From a virus, in the IMG/VR virus record IMGVR_UViG_3300020450_000050, positions 1 to 37,017 of that record: a stretch of DNA of 37,017 nt; one strand, written 5' to 3'. The notes under the pieces are model-generated. The model was given only the letters and a program-made list of their open reading frames with translations. It was not told the DNA's origin and did not search any database. Each line of letters starts with the position of its first letter. Position 1 is the first letter of the stretch. A program made the translations under genes and the position numbers. Shown piece by piece: positions 1-7,566 of the stretch.

Positions 1-2
1 GG

Positions 3-1094
3 TTACCATATGGTAAATCAATGATTGAGAATGGTAGAAGATTATGGAAACAATTGTCTTTAATGGAAGATGCAATGTTAATCCATAGAATCATGAGAGC
101 ACCAGAAAAAAGAGTATTTAAAGTAGATATAGGAAATATCCCTCCAACAGAGGTTGATAACTATATGCAGAGAATCATCAACAAAATGAAGAAAGTTCCT
201 TTCGTTGATAGAAATACTGGTGACTATAACTTAAAGTATAATATGCAAAATCTAACTGAAGATTTTTATTTACCAGTTAGAGGTGGAGATAGTGGAACGA
301 ATATTGATAACCTTGCAGGTTTAGAATATGCAAGTATCGAGGATATTGATTACTTAAAAAATAAATTATTTGCTGCACTTAAGATTCCAAAAGCTTATTT
401 AGGATATGAAGAAAATGTTGCAGGTAAAGCAACATTAGCAGCTGAAGATGTTAGATTCGCAAGAACAATTGAAAGAATTCAAAGAACTGTAATTTCAGAA
501 TTAACTAAGATTGCAATCATTCATTTATATTCACAAGGAATAACAGATGCTGAAATGACTAATTTTGAATTAGCATTAGTAAATCCATCTTACATATATG
601 AACAAGAAAAATTAAACTTGTGGAGTGAAAAAATAAGATTGGCTCAAGATATACAATCTTTAAATATGTTATCTAAACAATGGGTATATGATAATATATT
701 CAAATTATCAGAAGCAGAAGAAAACGAACAAAGAGTGGAGATGTTAGATGACCTTAAAGATAGATTTAGATTTAGGTCAATTGAAGATGAGGGTAATGAC
801 CCTGCTACAGAAGATGAAGAACCTGATGATATTGAAGAATCTTTGGAAAAACTAAAACAAGAAATCAAGGATAAAGGTGGTAGACCAAGAGAGGGTGGAA
901 CTTATAAAAAAGATAAACACCCATATGGTAGAGACCCACTTGGTGATAAGGAAAGAAGGGATTCAAGAAAGAATACTACTTCAGAAGATAAAGCTATAAA
1001 ATATATTAGCGGAATTGCATCAAAAAGAAAATATTTACACGAAATAAAGAGTATGCTTGATGAGGAAAACCTCATTAGTGATACTGAAAATTAA
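3..1094 (+). CDS. 20: Portal vertex protein, gp20-like (5' end cut off by the window)
   Basis: This is the C-terminal two thirds of a T4 gp20-type portal protein, the dodecameric ring through which DNA enters the head and on which the prohead is nucleated. The reading frame is open to the first base, so the ATG at 21 is internal and not the start. The diagnostic T4 block runs from nt 3 to about 160: an LPYGKS-like opening, then WKQL, MEDAM, HRIMRAPEKRVFKVDIGN. About 360 residues remain, against roughly 520 for T4 gp20. The tail is acidic (near nt 780-860), then charged with a GGRPREGG segment near nt 874-900. Capsid assembly genes follow, as in T4. The assignment is firm; only the missing N terminus is unknown. 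Confidence 0.93.
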   Translation, partial: LPYGKSMIENGRRLWKQLSLMEDAMLIHRIMRAPEKRVFKVDIGNIPPTEVDNYMQRIINKMKKVPFVDRNTGDYNLKYNMQNLTEDFYLPVRGGDSGTNIDNLAGLEYASIEDIDYLKNKLFAALKIPKAYLGYEENVAGKATLAAEDVRFARTIERIQRTVISELTKIAIIHLYSQGITDAEMTNFELALVNPSYIYEQEKLNLWSEKIRLAQDIQSLNMLSKQWVYDNIFKLSEAEENEQRVEMLDDLKDRFRFRSIEDEGNDPATEDEEPDDIEESLEKLKQEIKDKGGRPREGGTYKKDKHPYGRDPLGDKERRDSRKNTTSEDKAIKYISGIASKRKYLHEIKSMLDEENLISDTEN

Positions 1095-1113
1095 TTTATC
1101 TTTTATATTTTTA

Positions 1114-1125
1114 TATTTATAATAG
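1114..1125 (+). promoter_or_regulatory. Putative phage promoter box TATTTATAATAG
   Basis: This AT-rich box lies in the 67-base gap after the portal gene, 37 bases before the next start codon. It matches a TATTTATA-type box found upstream of most later transcription units in this window, always in the same orientation. It contains TATAAT, so it could act as a sigma70-type -10 element. No clear -35 element is visible. The call rests on recurrence only. Confidence 0.4.
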
Positions 1126-1161
1126 AGAAAATTTACTATATCATAATTGGAAGATAGGAAA

Positions 1162-2040
1162 ATGAAAAAAATAAAACACTCAAAATTTAAAAACACAGGC
1201 TTTTTGTTTGAATTACTAACAAGACAAATTACTTTAGAAGTAATTAATGGTTCAGAAGAAAAAGCTAAAAAAATAATGGCTGAATTTTATGGAAAGGGCA
1301 GTGAACTTTCTAAAGAATTACGATTATTTAATTTATTAATTAATGAAAAATATAGTTCAGATATTAAGGCTGAAAAATTTATCAATGCTATTTTAGAGGC
1401 ACATGGTAAACTTGAGTACAAAAAACTTCAACGAGAAAAATATAATTTAATCAAATCAATTAAAGAAAATTTTGAGATTTCTAACTTTCTATCTTCACCT
1501 GTAACAAATTATAAGGTTTTAGCATCAATACATAAAATATTTGAAGCTAAAAAATTAGATGTACAAAATGTAAAAGATGTATTTAACGCTAAACAAACTC
1601 TTGTAGAACATATTTCTTTATCTTCCAATACAAAGAATACTACAAATTCAAAACAAGATAAATTAGTTGAAGAATACAAAGCTAAGGATAAAGACCTTAG
1701 ATTATTGGCATATAAAATTCTTGTTGAAACTTTTAATAAAAAATATTCTAACTTAAATAAAGAACAAAAATCACTTTTAAGAGAATATATTAACAACATT
1801 AGTAATACAACAAAGTTCAACGAGTATTTTGAGTCACAATTAATCAAAACTATCACTTCTTTACACGAGATGTATAAAGGAATGAAAGATAAGATTACTA
1901 AAATAAAGTTGAAAGAAACTATAAATGTTTTAAAGAAGCAAAAAATTGGTAAAAAAATAACCGATGGGCAAGTTTCAGCTTTAATGATGTCTTATGAGTT
2001 GATTAAGGAGATAAATAATGTCAATGGAAAAAAGTCTTAA
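1162..2040 (+). CDS. Conserved hypothetical protein in the prohead-core position
   Basis: This is a 292-residue, Lys-rich, mainly helical protein with no signal peptide or membrane segment. The ATG at 1162 is preferred over an upstream TTG (1147) because AGGA sits just before it. The N terminus reads MKKIKHSKFKNTGFLFELL, a block I associate with unassigned proteins of marine T4-like phages. It lies between the portal and protease genes, where T4 has the prohead core genes 67 and 68, so a core or assembly role is plausible. This is inference from position; I see no sequence match to gp67 or gp68. The last 23 bases overlap the next gene, suggesting translational coupling. Confidence 0.6.
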   Translation: MKKIKHSKFKNTGFLFELLTRQITLEVINGSEEKAKKIMAEFYGKGSELSKELRLFNLLINEKYSSDIKAEKFINAILEAHGKLEYKKLQREKYNLIKSIKENFEISNFLSSPVTNYKVLASIHKIFEAKKLDVQNVKDVFNAKQTLVEHISLSSNTKNTTNSKQDKLVEEYKAKDKDLRLLAYKILVETFNKKYSNLNKEQKSLLREYINNISNTTKFNEYFESQLIKTITSLHEMYKGMKDKITKIKLKETINVLKKQKIGKKITDGQVSALMMSYELIKEINNVNGKKS

Positions 2041-2491
2041 AGAAATCTTAGATGAAATTCTTGATGAAGTAGAGAAAGAATTAGAAGAAGCCACTACTAC
2101 CGCAAATGTAGCTGGTTATCAAACCCCATACGCATTTTCAAGTAAAAAAGACAAAAAAAGAAAGAAAAAGGTTGCAACATCTATGGGTTATACTGTGGTA
2201 GATAATGATATGGATAATATTAATGAAGCCAAAGTAAAAAGACCTGTAAATAGATGGTTGGAATTAAAAAACGATGAATCCATGCATCCACATAAAAAGA
2301 TGGCAATGGGTCTTAAAGAATTAAAGTATCAATTAAGAGAAGTTGAGAAGTTTTTCAATTGGTATAACAAGATAAAAACGATTAATGAGTTAGATTCAGA
2401 CAAGTATTGGAAAAGAACAAATAGACATATTTATACAATAAAGGAGAAACTAATCAAAATCGCAAGAACTATACAGGAGATTGAGAAATGA
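2018..2491 (+). CDS. Small putative prohead core protein with a candidate protease site
   Basis: This 157-residue charged protein starts at an ATG preceded by AAGGAG. Its first 24 residues form an acidic, probably amphipathic helix ending in ELEE, followed by ATTTANVAGYQTPYAF. LEE|A fits the Leu/Ile-x-Glu cleavage rule of T4 prohead protease gp21, so residues 1-24 could be a removable targeting peptide. A Lys/Arg cluster (KKDKKRKKK) lies near residues 43-52, and the C-terminal half is helical. The gene overlaps its upstream neighbour by 23 bases and the downstream one by 4 (ATGA). The gene is secure. The role as a core or internal head protein is inferred from position and the cleavage motif. 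Confidence 0.6.
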   Translation: MSMEKSLKEILDEILDEVEKELEEATTTANVAGYQTPYAFSSKKDKKRKKKVATSMGYTVVDNDMDNINEAKVKRPVNRWLELKNDESMHPHKKMAMGLKELKYQLREVEKFFNWYNKIKTINELDSDKYWKRTNRHIYTIKEKLIKIARTIQEIEK

Positions 2492-2730
2492 AAATAACAA
2501 GAGAACAACTTAAAAATATAGTCAGAGAAACTCTTAAAGAAGAATCTGAGTACCAAAAATTTTTCAAAAAAGCTTTAGAAAAAGCTGGTAAATCTATTCC
2601 ACAAATGTCTGATGATGAAAAGAAGGCATTCTTTAACAAGATTGAAAAAACTTGGAAAGGAAGAGGACAAAAAAATGAAAGATTTGGTAGAGGTCATGTA
2701 GGCCCTACTTTTGGTTCTGAAGAGGATTAA
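2488..2730 (+). CDS. Small hypothetical protein (80 aa) of the portal-protease interval
   Basis: The start overlaps the previous stop as ATGA and has AGGAG upstream. The protein begins MKITREQLKNIVRETLKEE, an amphipathic helix. Then comes YQKFFKKALEKAGKSIPQMS and DDEKKAFFNKIEKTW, a compact helical motif that I believe recurs in short phage proteins but cannot name. The end is Gly/Arg-rich (about residues 61-75). It has no membrane segment or enzymatic motif. It is probably co-translated with its neighbours and may be a minor core or head component. That function is a guess from position. Confidence 0.55.
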   Translation: MKITREQLKNIVRETLKEESEYQKFFKKALEKAGKSIPQMSDDEKKAFFNKIEKTWKGRGQKNERFGRGHVGPTFGSEED

Positions 2731-2731
2731 A

Positions 2732-2908
2732 ATGACAAAGAGAGAATTGTATGATATAATCAATGAGGAAATCGTTAATTTTAAAAAAGGAAAAATAAAC
2801 GAGGAACTTACTGAATCTGATAAAGATATTATAAGAAAAATTATCAGACAAGAGGTATCTGCAATCTTTTTTGATTTATTTAAGAAAAGAAAAACTTGGG
2901 GAGCATAA
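2732..2908 (+). CDS. Very small hypothetical protein (58 aa)
   Basis: The ATG at 2732 is preferred over a TTG at 2711 because it directly follows GAAGAGG and avoids overlap with the gene before. The product is MTKRELYDIINEE followed by a charged linker and a C-terminal helix DIIRKIIRQEVSAIFFDLFKK, ending KRKTWGA. The stop overlaps the protease start as TAATG, so the two are probably translationally coupled, which suggests an accessory role in head assembly. No family could be named. Confidence 0.5.
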   Translation: MTKRELYDIINEEIVNFKKGKINEELTESDKDIIRKIIRQEVSAIFFDLFKKRKTWGA

Positions 2909-3501
2909 TGAACACATTACTAATAGAAACAAGATTATTCGAAGGTAAGGTAAACGAAGATGATAGTGGAAGAACTATCGTTAAGGGTATTCTACAAAGA
3001 GCTGGTTCAGAAAATCAGAATGGTAGAATATATCCAAAACCTATCCTTATGAGAGAGGCAAAGAAATACGAACAACTAATTAAAGAAAGAAGAGCATTAG
3101 GTGAGTTAGACCATCCTGATTCTTCTGTAATCAACCTAAAAAATGTATCACATAATGTAAGAGAGATTCATTGGGATGGTGATGATTTAGTAGGAACAGT
3201 TGAGATATTACCAACCCCAAGCGGTAACATCTTAAAAGAACTTCTACAAGCAGGTATTCTATTAGGTATATCATCAAGAGGTATGGGTTCGGTAGAACCT
3301 TTAACTGGTGGTAAAGTTCAAGTAGGTGAAGATTTTGAATTAATTGGTTGGGATTTTGTTTCTAACCCATCTACTCATGGAGCATTTATGGTTCCTATGA
3401 ACGAATCTGTGAACAAACAAATTCAAGAACAATCAGTAGTTTGTGAAGAATGGTGTAAGGCACAGCACATAATGAGAGAAATTATAACAGAAGCTAGTTA
3501 A
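2908..3501 (+). CDS. 21: Prohead core scaffold protease, gp21-like (peptidase family S80)
   Basis: This 197-residue serine protease should cut the core and capsid proteins during prohead maturation. The ATG at 2908 follows GGGGAG and overlaps the previous stop. The hallmark sequences are GRIYPKPIL, then GELDHPDSS with the probable catalytic His69, then GILLGISSRGMGS with the probable nucleophile at Ser122/Ser123, and WDFVSNPSTHGAF. The order and spacing of His and Ser match the herpesvirus-protease-like fold of family S80. The final residues, IITEAS, contain an Ile-x-Glu|Ala site, so the enzyme may trim its own C terminus. In T4 this gene directly precedes the scaffold gene; here a 4.4 kb cassette intervenes. 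Confidence 0.92.
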   Translation: MNTLLIETRLFEGKVNEDDSGRTIVKGILQRAGSENQNGRIYPKPILMREAKKYEQLIKERRALGELDHPDSSVINLKNVSHNVREIHWDGDDLVGTVEILPTPSGNILKELLQAGILLGISSRGMGSVEPLTGGKVQVGEDFELIGWDFVSNPSTHGAFMVPMNESVNKQIQEQSVVCEEWCKAQHIMREIITEAS

Positions 3502-3505
3502 GATT

Positions 3506-3694
3506 ATGGGATTTAATGTACAGGACTTTATGTCCAAAAATAAATTTAAGTTGGGTAAAGTTACCAGAGAAGTAGGAGAAACTCCATTCAAAGGTGGACA
3601 CAACGATATAAGAAAAACGAATTATGATGTTAAGTTAACCGAAGATGGTAAACTTGATTTATATACACATAAAAGGGAGACAAAAGAATTATGA
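3506..3694 (+). CDS. Small hypothetical protein (62 aa) after the protease
   Basis: This short hydrophilic protein begins MGFNVQDFMSKNKFKLGKV and ends in a charged stretch. Its start is four bases after the protease stop and has only a weak ribosome binding site, so it may rely on re-initiation. Its stop overlaps the next start as ATGA, tying it to the downstream gene. Codon use matches its neighbours. No motif was recognised. It is the first gene of the cassette between the protease and scaffold genes. Confidence 0.5.
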   Translation: MGFNVQDFMSKNKFKLGKVTREVGETPFKGGHNDIRKTNYDVKLTEDGKLDLYTHKRETKEL

Positions 3695-5079
3695 TTAAAT
3701 TAGGTGGTCTTATAACTCTAAAACCAATTACTGAAGCAGATGTATTCACTGCTACAAGTAAAGAAACTGGTACAACTTCTGTATTTAAATCTAAAGATGC
3801 AAGAGATGCTGCAATTAAAGCAGGAACTCACGAAAAAAGAAAAGATGATAAAGATGGTGCAGTTAAAGACCCAACAGATAAACCTAAAGTAAACATCTTT
3901 AAGAAAGATAAAAAAGATGAACCAAAATCAGAACCAAAATCAGAACCAATTGATGTTGATGTAAGAGATATTGAAGATTTTACAGTATTAGATGATATAA
4001 TCGCTCAAAATCAATCAAAGTTATCAAAACAACAAATCGATAAATTAAAACAATTATCAGCAGATTGGGAAGATGCCGAAGGTGAAATGATGATGGGTGG
4101 TGATGATGAAGCTGAAGCTGAATATCAAAGAACACTAAGTAGTATAAGAAAAGATATAAAAAATGTACTTACAAAATCAGATGAACCTAAAGATAGTAGT
4201 ACACCAACAGATTCAACTGGTGGTAGAGCAGGTAACCCTCAAGTAAACAAAGAAGTTCGCCAAAAAGCAAAAGATTTAGGAGTTCATCCAAATAACTTAG
4301 GAAGAAAAGAATATGAGAAAAGAATGAGTCAAGCAGCAGTACAAGCATTAACTGATTCAAACTTTCATTCTGAAGCAAGAAAACTAATTGCAGTATTAGA
4401 AGATAATCCTGATTTCGCTAAAGACCCAAGAAAAGACCCAAATATGCCAGATATCATGTCACCCGAATATGATGAGTGGAGAAAGAGTAGTGTATATGGT
4501 TCTGAATTTTATGATTCATCACCTGGTACTGATGAGATAGGAAATTTTGCTTCTCAAGAAGCTAGTTATAATGGTGTGGAAGCATTAGATGCCATTGCAT
4601 TTGATTTAAAAATGAATGGTAGTAAACAATTAGCTGCAAAATTACAAAGTATCATGGATACAAATGAATCATCAACAAAACTAAAAGCATTAGTACCAGA
4701 AGAATATAAAATTAACGAAGGAACTCGTTCACAAGTTGGTGTTATCGATAGAAGTGGTAAGATTGCATCTGCATATGTTCATTTTGATGGATACCCATCA
4801 AATATGAAACCTGGTCTTAAAAAACACATGAAGAACGAAAAAGATGTTCTAAACCTAATTAAAAAAGGTGGAGCAAGAGGTATTTATAATAATAAACCAG
4901 TAGAGTTCTATAATGAAAAACCATCACCAATAAAAGGTAACTTTAAAGATATAGAAAAATATATTAAAAGTGCAGACCAAAGAGGTGGAGCAGAATATGT
5001 ATATTTATACAATATGAAGGATAGGAAATGGTATTTTGCTGATACATACAAAGATAAAGATATTAAAAAATTATTTTAA
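3691..5079 (+). CDS. Multidomain hypothetical protein with HFDGYP domain; candidate internal head protein
   Basis: This 462-residue hydrophilic protein has three visible parts. The N terminus, MIKLGGLITLKPITEADVF, carries ITE|A at residue 15, a good match to the T4 prohead protease rule. Residues about 25-50 (TTSVFKSKDARDAAIKAG) form a small charged motif, followed by a Lys/Asp/Glu-rich linker with repeated EPKS. A helical middle (about 95-330) follows. The C-terminal domain (about 333-455) contains AYVHFDGYPSNMKPGLKKHM and ends with YVYLYNMKDRKWYFA. I recognise the HFDGYP domain as recurrent in phage proteins but know no function for it. A packaged core protein is the best inference. The start overlaps the previous stop. 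Confidence 0.6.
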   Translation: MIKLGGLITLKPITEADVFTATSKETGTTSVFKSKDARDAAIKAGTHEKRKDDKDGAVKDPTDKPKVNIFKKDKKDEPKSEPKSEPIDVDVRDIEDFTVLDDIIAQNQSKLSKQQIDKLKQLSADWEDAEGEMMMGGDDEAEAEYQRTLSSIRKDIKNVLTKSDEPKDSSTPTDSTGGRAGNPQVNKEVRQKAKDLGVHPNNLGRKEYEKRMSQAAVQALTDSNFHSEARKLIAVLEDNPDFAKDPRKDPNMPDIMSPEYDEWRKSSVYGSEFYDSSPGTDEIGNFASQEASYNGVEALDAIAFDLKMNGSKQLAAKLQSIMDTNESSTKLKALVPEEYKINEGTRSQVGVIDRSGKIASAYVHFDGYPSNMKPGLKKHMKNEKDVLNLIKKGGARGIYNNKPVEFYNEKPSPIKGNFKDIEKYIKSADQRGGAEYVYLYNMKDRKWYFADTYKDKDIKKLF

Positions 5080-5089
5080 GGAGAAAAAG

Positions 5090-5806
5090 ATGAAACTAAC
5101 CCAACTAATTAAAGAAAACGAAGAAAGACCTCTATCATCAGAGGTAAAAAGACATTTTCTTGAAATTGTTTCTACTTACAACAAGTATCAAGAATCAATG
5201 GATAGAAAATCAGATATAACCCAAGTAGCAGAAACTCTTGGTGGAATTACTGAGGCTGCTAGAACACTTGCTATTAAAGAAGCAGGAGATTGGTTCGATA
5301 AACATACTGTAAGAAGAAATATGAACGAATTGGATAAGTTGGGTAAACAATTCGATAAAGTTGCTGGTGAGGCAAGAAACCTTGACCAGAGAATGGCAGG
5401 ATTATATGAGGATATGGGACACATCCTTTCAAGATATTATAAGTTTGGTGAGATTACCGAAGATGAGATGAAATCAAGATTAGGTATAAACGAAACTAAA
5501 GAAGAAGATTGTGGATGTAATGAAATCAGAGAACAACAAGTAACTGTACACAACAGAACTTCAAATGGAAACATTGTTACTACTTTAAAAGAATCCGATT
5601 TAAATGAGCAAGAAATGAAACTTTATGAGTTTGGTAAAAAAGTTACTCGTTTAATGGAAAAGAATGTTCCTACAAACCCATCAAAGTGGGCATATTACAA
5701 AGCACAAGCAAAAAAGAAATTTGATGTTTACCCCTCAGCATACGCCAATGGTTGGGCTGCAAAACAATATAAAGCAGCTGGTGGTAGTTGGAAAAAAGGA
5801 AAGTAG
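5090..5806 (+). CDS. Hypothetical protein with C-terminal PSAYANGWA module
   Basis: The ATG at 5090 follows AAGGAG; longer in-frame starts would overlap the preceding gene. The 238-residue product has a helical N-terminal region, with GGITEAARTLAIKEAGDWF near residues 50-68 (ITE|A is again protease-like). A Cys pair follows in EEDCGCNE. The C-terminal basic module includes PSKWAYYKAQAKKKFDVYP, SAYANGWAAKQYK and GGSWKKGK. That last module recurs in small phage proteins and may bind nucleic acid, but its function is unknown to me. It sits in the protease-scaffold cassette, so an internal or core head role is inferred. Confidence 0.6.
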   Translation: MKLTQLIKENEERPLSSEVKRHFLEIVSTYNKYQESMDRKSDITQVAETLGGITEAARTLAIKEAGDWFDKHTVRRNMNELDKLGKQFDKVAGEARNLDQRMAGLYEDMGHILSRYYKFGEITEDEMKSRLGINETKEEDCGCNEIREQQVTVHNRTSNGNIVTTLKESDLNEQEMKLYEFGKKVTRLMEKNVPTNPSKWAYYKAQAKKKFDVYPSAYANGWAAKQYKAAGGSWKKGK

Positions 5807-5814
5807 GAGTTGAG

Positions 5815-6888
5815 ATGGGTCAAAAAAGATATAATCAAAAAGATGGTGTAGGTTCAGCAAAATACACAATCTCTTATCATGATGGTAAAAAGAAACACAA
5901 AGATGGTAGTGATTTCTTTGATATCCAAATTTTCAGAAATAAAAAAGATTTAGCAAAGTTTGTAAATACTCTACATAAGGGTGGTTACAAATATGGATTT
6001 GCTGAATCAGTTAATGAAGCTAAATACTATAACAAGGCCGATGCACTAACTGCATACTTCAAAGGTAAGATAGATGCTAAAGAATTAGATAAGATTGCAA
6101 GAAATCAATTTAAGAGTGGTATTGCAACTAAAAAAGAATTATCTAACTTCTTATCAAATAAGTTTACTCAAGATGTAATGAGTGATACCTACGGTATTCC
6201 TGCAGGTACATTAGTAAAACGAGTAAGAGGATTAATGAAATTTGCTGAATCAATAAATGAAAAAAGAGACCCTAATTTATTTTATGTATTATATCAAAGG
6301 AAAGGTGTATTTAACAAACCTGCAGCCGCTGGATATAAAGATAGAAAAGATGCTGAAAAATTTGCTAAAAGTTTAAAAAATCACAACACAATGATTCTTA
6401 ACAAACAAACAATGAAGAATGTAAAAGGTGTTGATATAAAAGAAGAGTTATCTCAAGCAGAAATCGATAAACTGAAAAAGATTGAAAAAGAATTACAAAA
6501 AGCATCTGATATACACAAAGCACAATCTGATGCTTTAGCTAAAGGTTCTAAAATGCATGCCGCACAAGCTGATAGAATAAATAAAATGTATGAAAGGTTA
6601 TATAAAAGATTAGATGCTGCGGTTGATAAAGATGGTGTACCTCAAGGATACGACCCTATTACAGAATCTAAGACTAAAGAAAGTAAAGCTGTTCAGATGA
6701 TATACAAATATGAAAAAAAAGAAAAAAAGTTTTATGATAAAATGGCTGAACATGAAAGAAGAATTGGGCCAAGAGAATATGCAAAGTTTATCATAAATGC
6801 ATTAAGAGGATTTGGAATTAACCCAAGGCAATACAAAAGAATACCTGATGCAGAAGAAAAACTTTATCAAACAGTATCAAAAAAATGA
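5815..6888 (+). CDS. Hypothetical three-part protein with N-terminal SYHDG-KKHKDGS domain
   Basis: The ATG at 5815 follows TAGGAG. The 357-residue Lys-rich product starts with a compact domain (residues 1-60) reading KYTISYHDGKKKHKDGSDFF followed by DIQIFRNKKDL. This domain is linked by FAESVNE|A (residue 68) to a helical part, then by FAESINE|K (residue 149) to a second small domain beginning FYVLYQRKGVF. ITE|S occurs further on. The repeated FAES-(V/I)-NE linkers look like processing sites for the prohead protease. The C-terminal part (about 290-357) is basic and helical. I suggest a cleaved core or internal protein. No enzymatic motif is visible. Confidence 0.58.
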   Translation: MGQKRYNQKDGVGSAKYTISYHDGKKKHKDGSDFFDIQIFRNKKDLAKFVNTLHKGGYKYGFAESVNEAKYYNKADALTAYFKGKIDAKELDKIARNQFKSGIATKKELSNFLSNKFTQDVMSDTYGIPAGTLVKRVRGLMKFAESINEKRDPNLFYVLYQRKGVFNKPAAAGYKDRKDAEKFAKSLKNHNTMILNKQTMKNVKGVDIKEELSQAEIDKLKKIEKELQKASDIHKAQSDALAKGSKMHAAQADRINKMYERLYKRLDAAVDKDGVPQGYDPITESKTKESKAVQMIYKYEKKEKKFYDKMAEHERRIGPREYAKFIINALRGFGINPRQYKRIPDAEEKLYQTVSKK

Positions 6889-7169
6889 TTAAACTAACAG
6901 ATATATTTAATGTTAATGAAAATGCTGAAATGATTGATAAAGCATCAATGATTTTACCAAGAGGAAAAAAAATATATTTACAAGCTGAGGAAAAAGATTA
7001 CTTAAGAGGTTTGATTGTAGAATTAGCTGAAGATGGTGGATATATTATAAATTACTGGTATGGTGAAGATGCTAAAGTATATCCTGTTGAAGTAGAAGTA
7101 GATGGTGAGGATGTAAAACCAGATGCAAAAGAAGTACATATAAAATTTCATCCACAATTAAAAAAATAA
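6885..7169 (+). CDS. Small acidic hypothetical protein (94 aa)
   Basis: The start overlaps the preceding stop as ATGA, so translation is probably coupled. After a short N-terminal helix (MIKLTDIFNVNEN) the rest looks like a small beta domain: GYIINYWYGEDAKVYPVEVE, then VDGEDVKPDAKEVHIKFHP. The opening MIKL resembles that of the gene at 3691, and VNE occurs near residue 10, so it may share a targeting sequence. No named family. It belongs to the cassette between protease and scaffold genes. Confidence 0.5.
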   Translation: MIKLTDIFNVNENAEMIDKASMILPRGKKIYLQAEEKDYLRGLIVELAEDGGYIINYWYGEDAKVYPVEVEVDGEDVKPDAKEVHIKFHPQLKK

Positions 7170-7179
7170 AATTAGTATC

Positions 7180-7515
7180 ATGAACTTAATGGATATCCTA
7201 CATGATTTAGTAAACGAACCAAAAAACGAAGATTTGCGTAAGTGGTTTGGTAAAGGAAAGACTGGCTCTACATCAGGTGGAGGATGGGATAGATATGGTT
7301 CTGATGGACAAAAATTAGGTAAATGTGGTGGAGGTAAAGAAGGTGGTGCATATGCAGCATGTTTATCAAAAGAAAAGGCAGCTAAATTAGGGCCAAAAGG
7401 TAGAGCAGCATTTGTAAGAAGAAAAAGAGCAGACCAAAAGAAAGCTGGTGATGCTAAAAAAGGTGGTAGTAGAACTAAAGGTAAAAAGCCAACATTTTCT
7501 AAAACAGGTGCATAA
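7180..7515 (+). CDS. Small basic Gly/Lys-rich protein with two cysteines
   Basis: This 111-residue, very basic protein has an N-terminal helix (MNLMDILHDLVNEP). A conserved-looking core follows: GWDRYGSDGQKLGKC, then AYAACLSKEKAAKLG and GRAAFVRRKRADQKKAG, ending in a Lys/Gly/Thr tail with KPTFSKTGA. The Cys-containing core resembles short basic proteins seen beside phage structural genes. The charge suggests nucleic-acid binding inside the head, which is inference. No strong ribosome binding site precedes the ATG. A gap with a promoter-like box follows. Confidence 0.55.
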   Translation: MNLMDILHDLVNEPKNEDLRKWFGKGKTGSTSGGGWDRYGSDGQKLGKCGGGKEGGAYAACLSKEKAAKLGPKGRAAFVRRKRADQKKAGDAKKGGSRTKGKKPTFSKTGA

Positions 7516-7529
7516 ATTCTCCTAATCAA

Positions 7530-7540
7530 TACTTATAATA
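7530..7540 (+). promoter_or_regulatory. Putative promoter box TACTTATAATA
   Basis: This box lies in the 51-base gap upstream of the bS21-like gene, 26 bases before its start. It is a one-mismatch form of the recurring TATTTATA-type box and contains TATAAT. It would allow the bS21-like gene to be transcribed apart from the upstream cassette. Confidence 0.35.
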
Positions 7541-7566
7541 AATAAGTTACACTTAAATTAAGGAGA

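Noticed and set aside
1147-1161. Upstream TTG start for the gene at 1162
   Set aside because: The ATG at 1162 has AGGA at a suitable distance and begins a more typical MKKIKHSK sequence; the TTG has no ribosome binding site.
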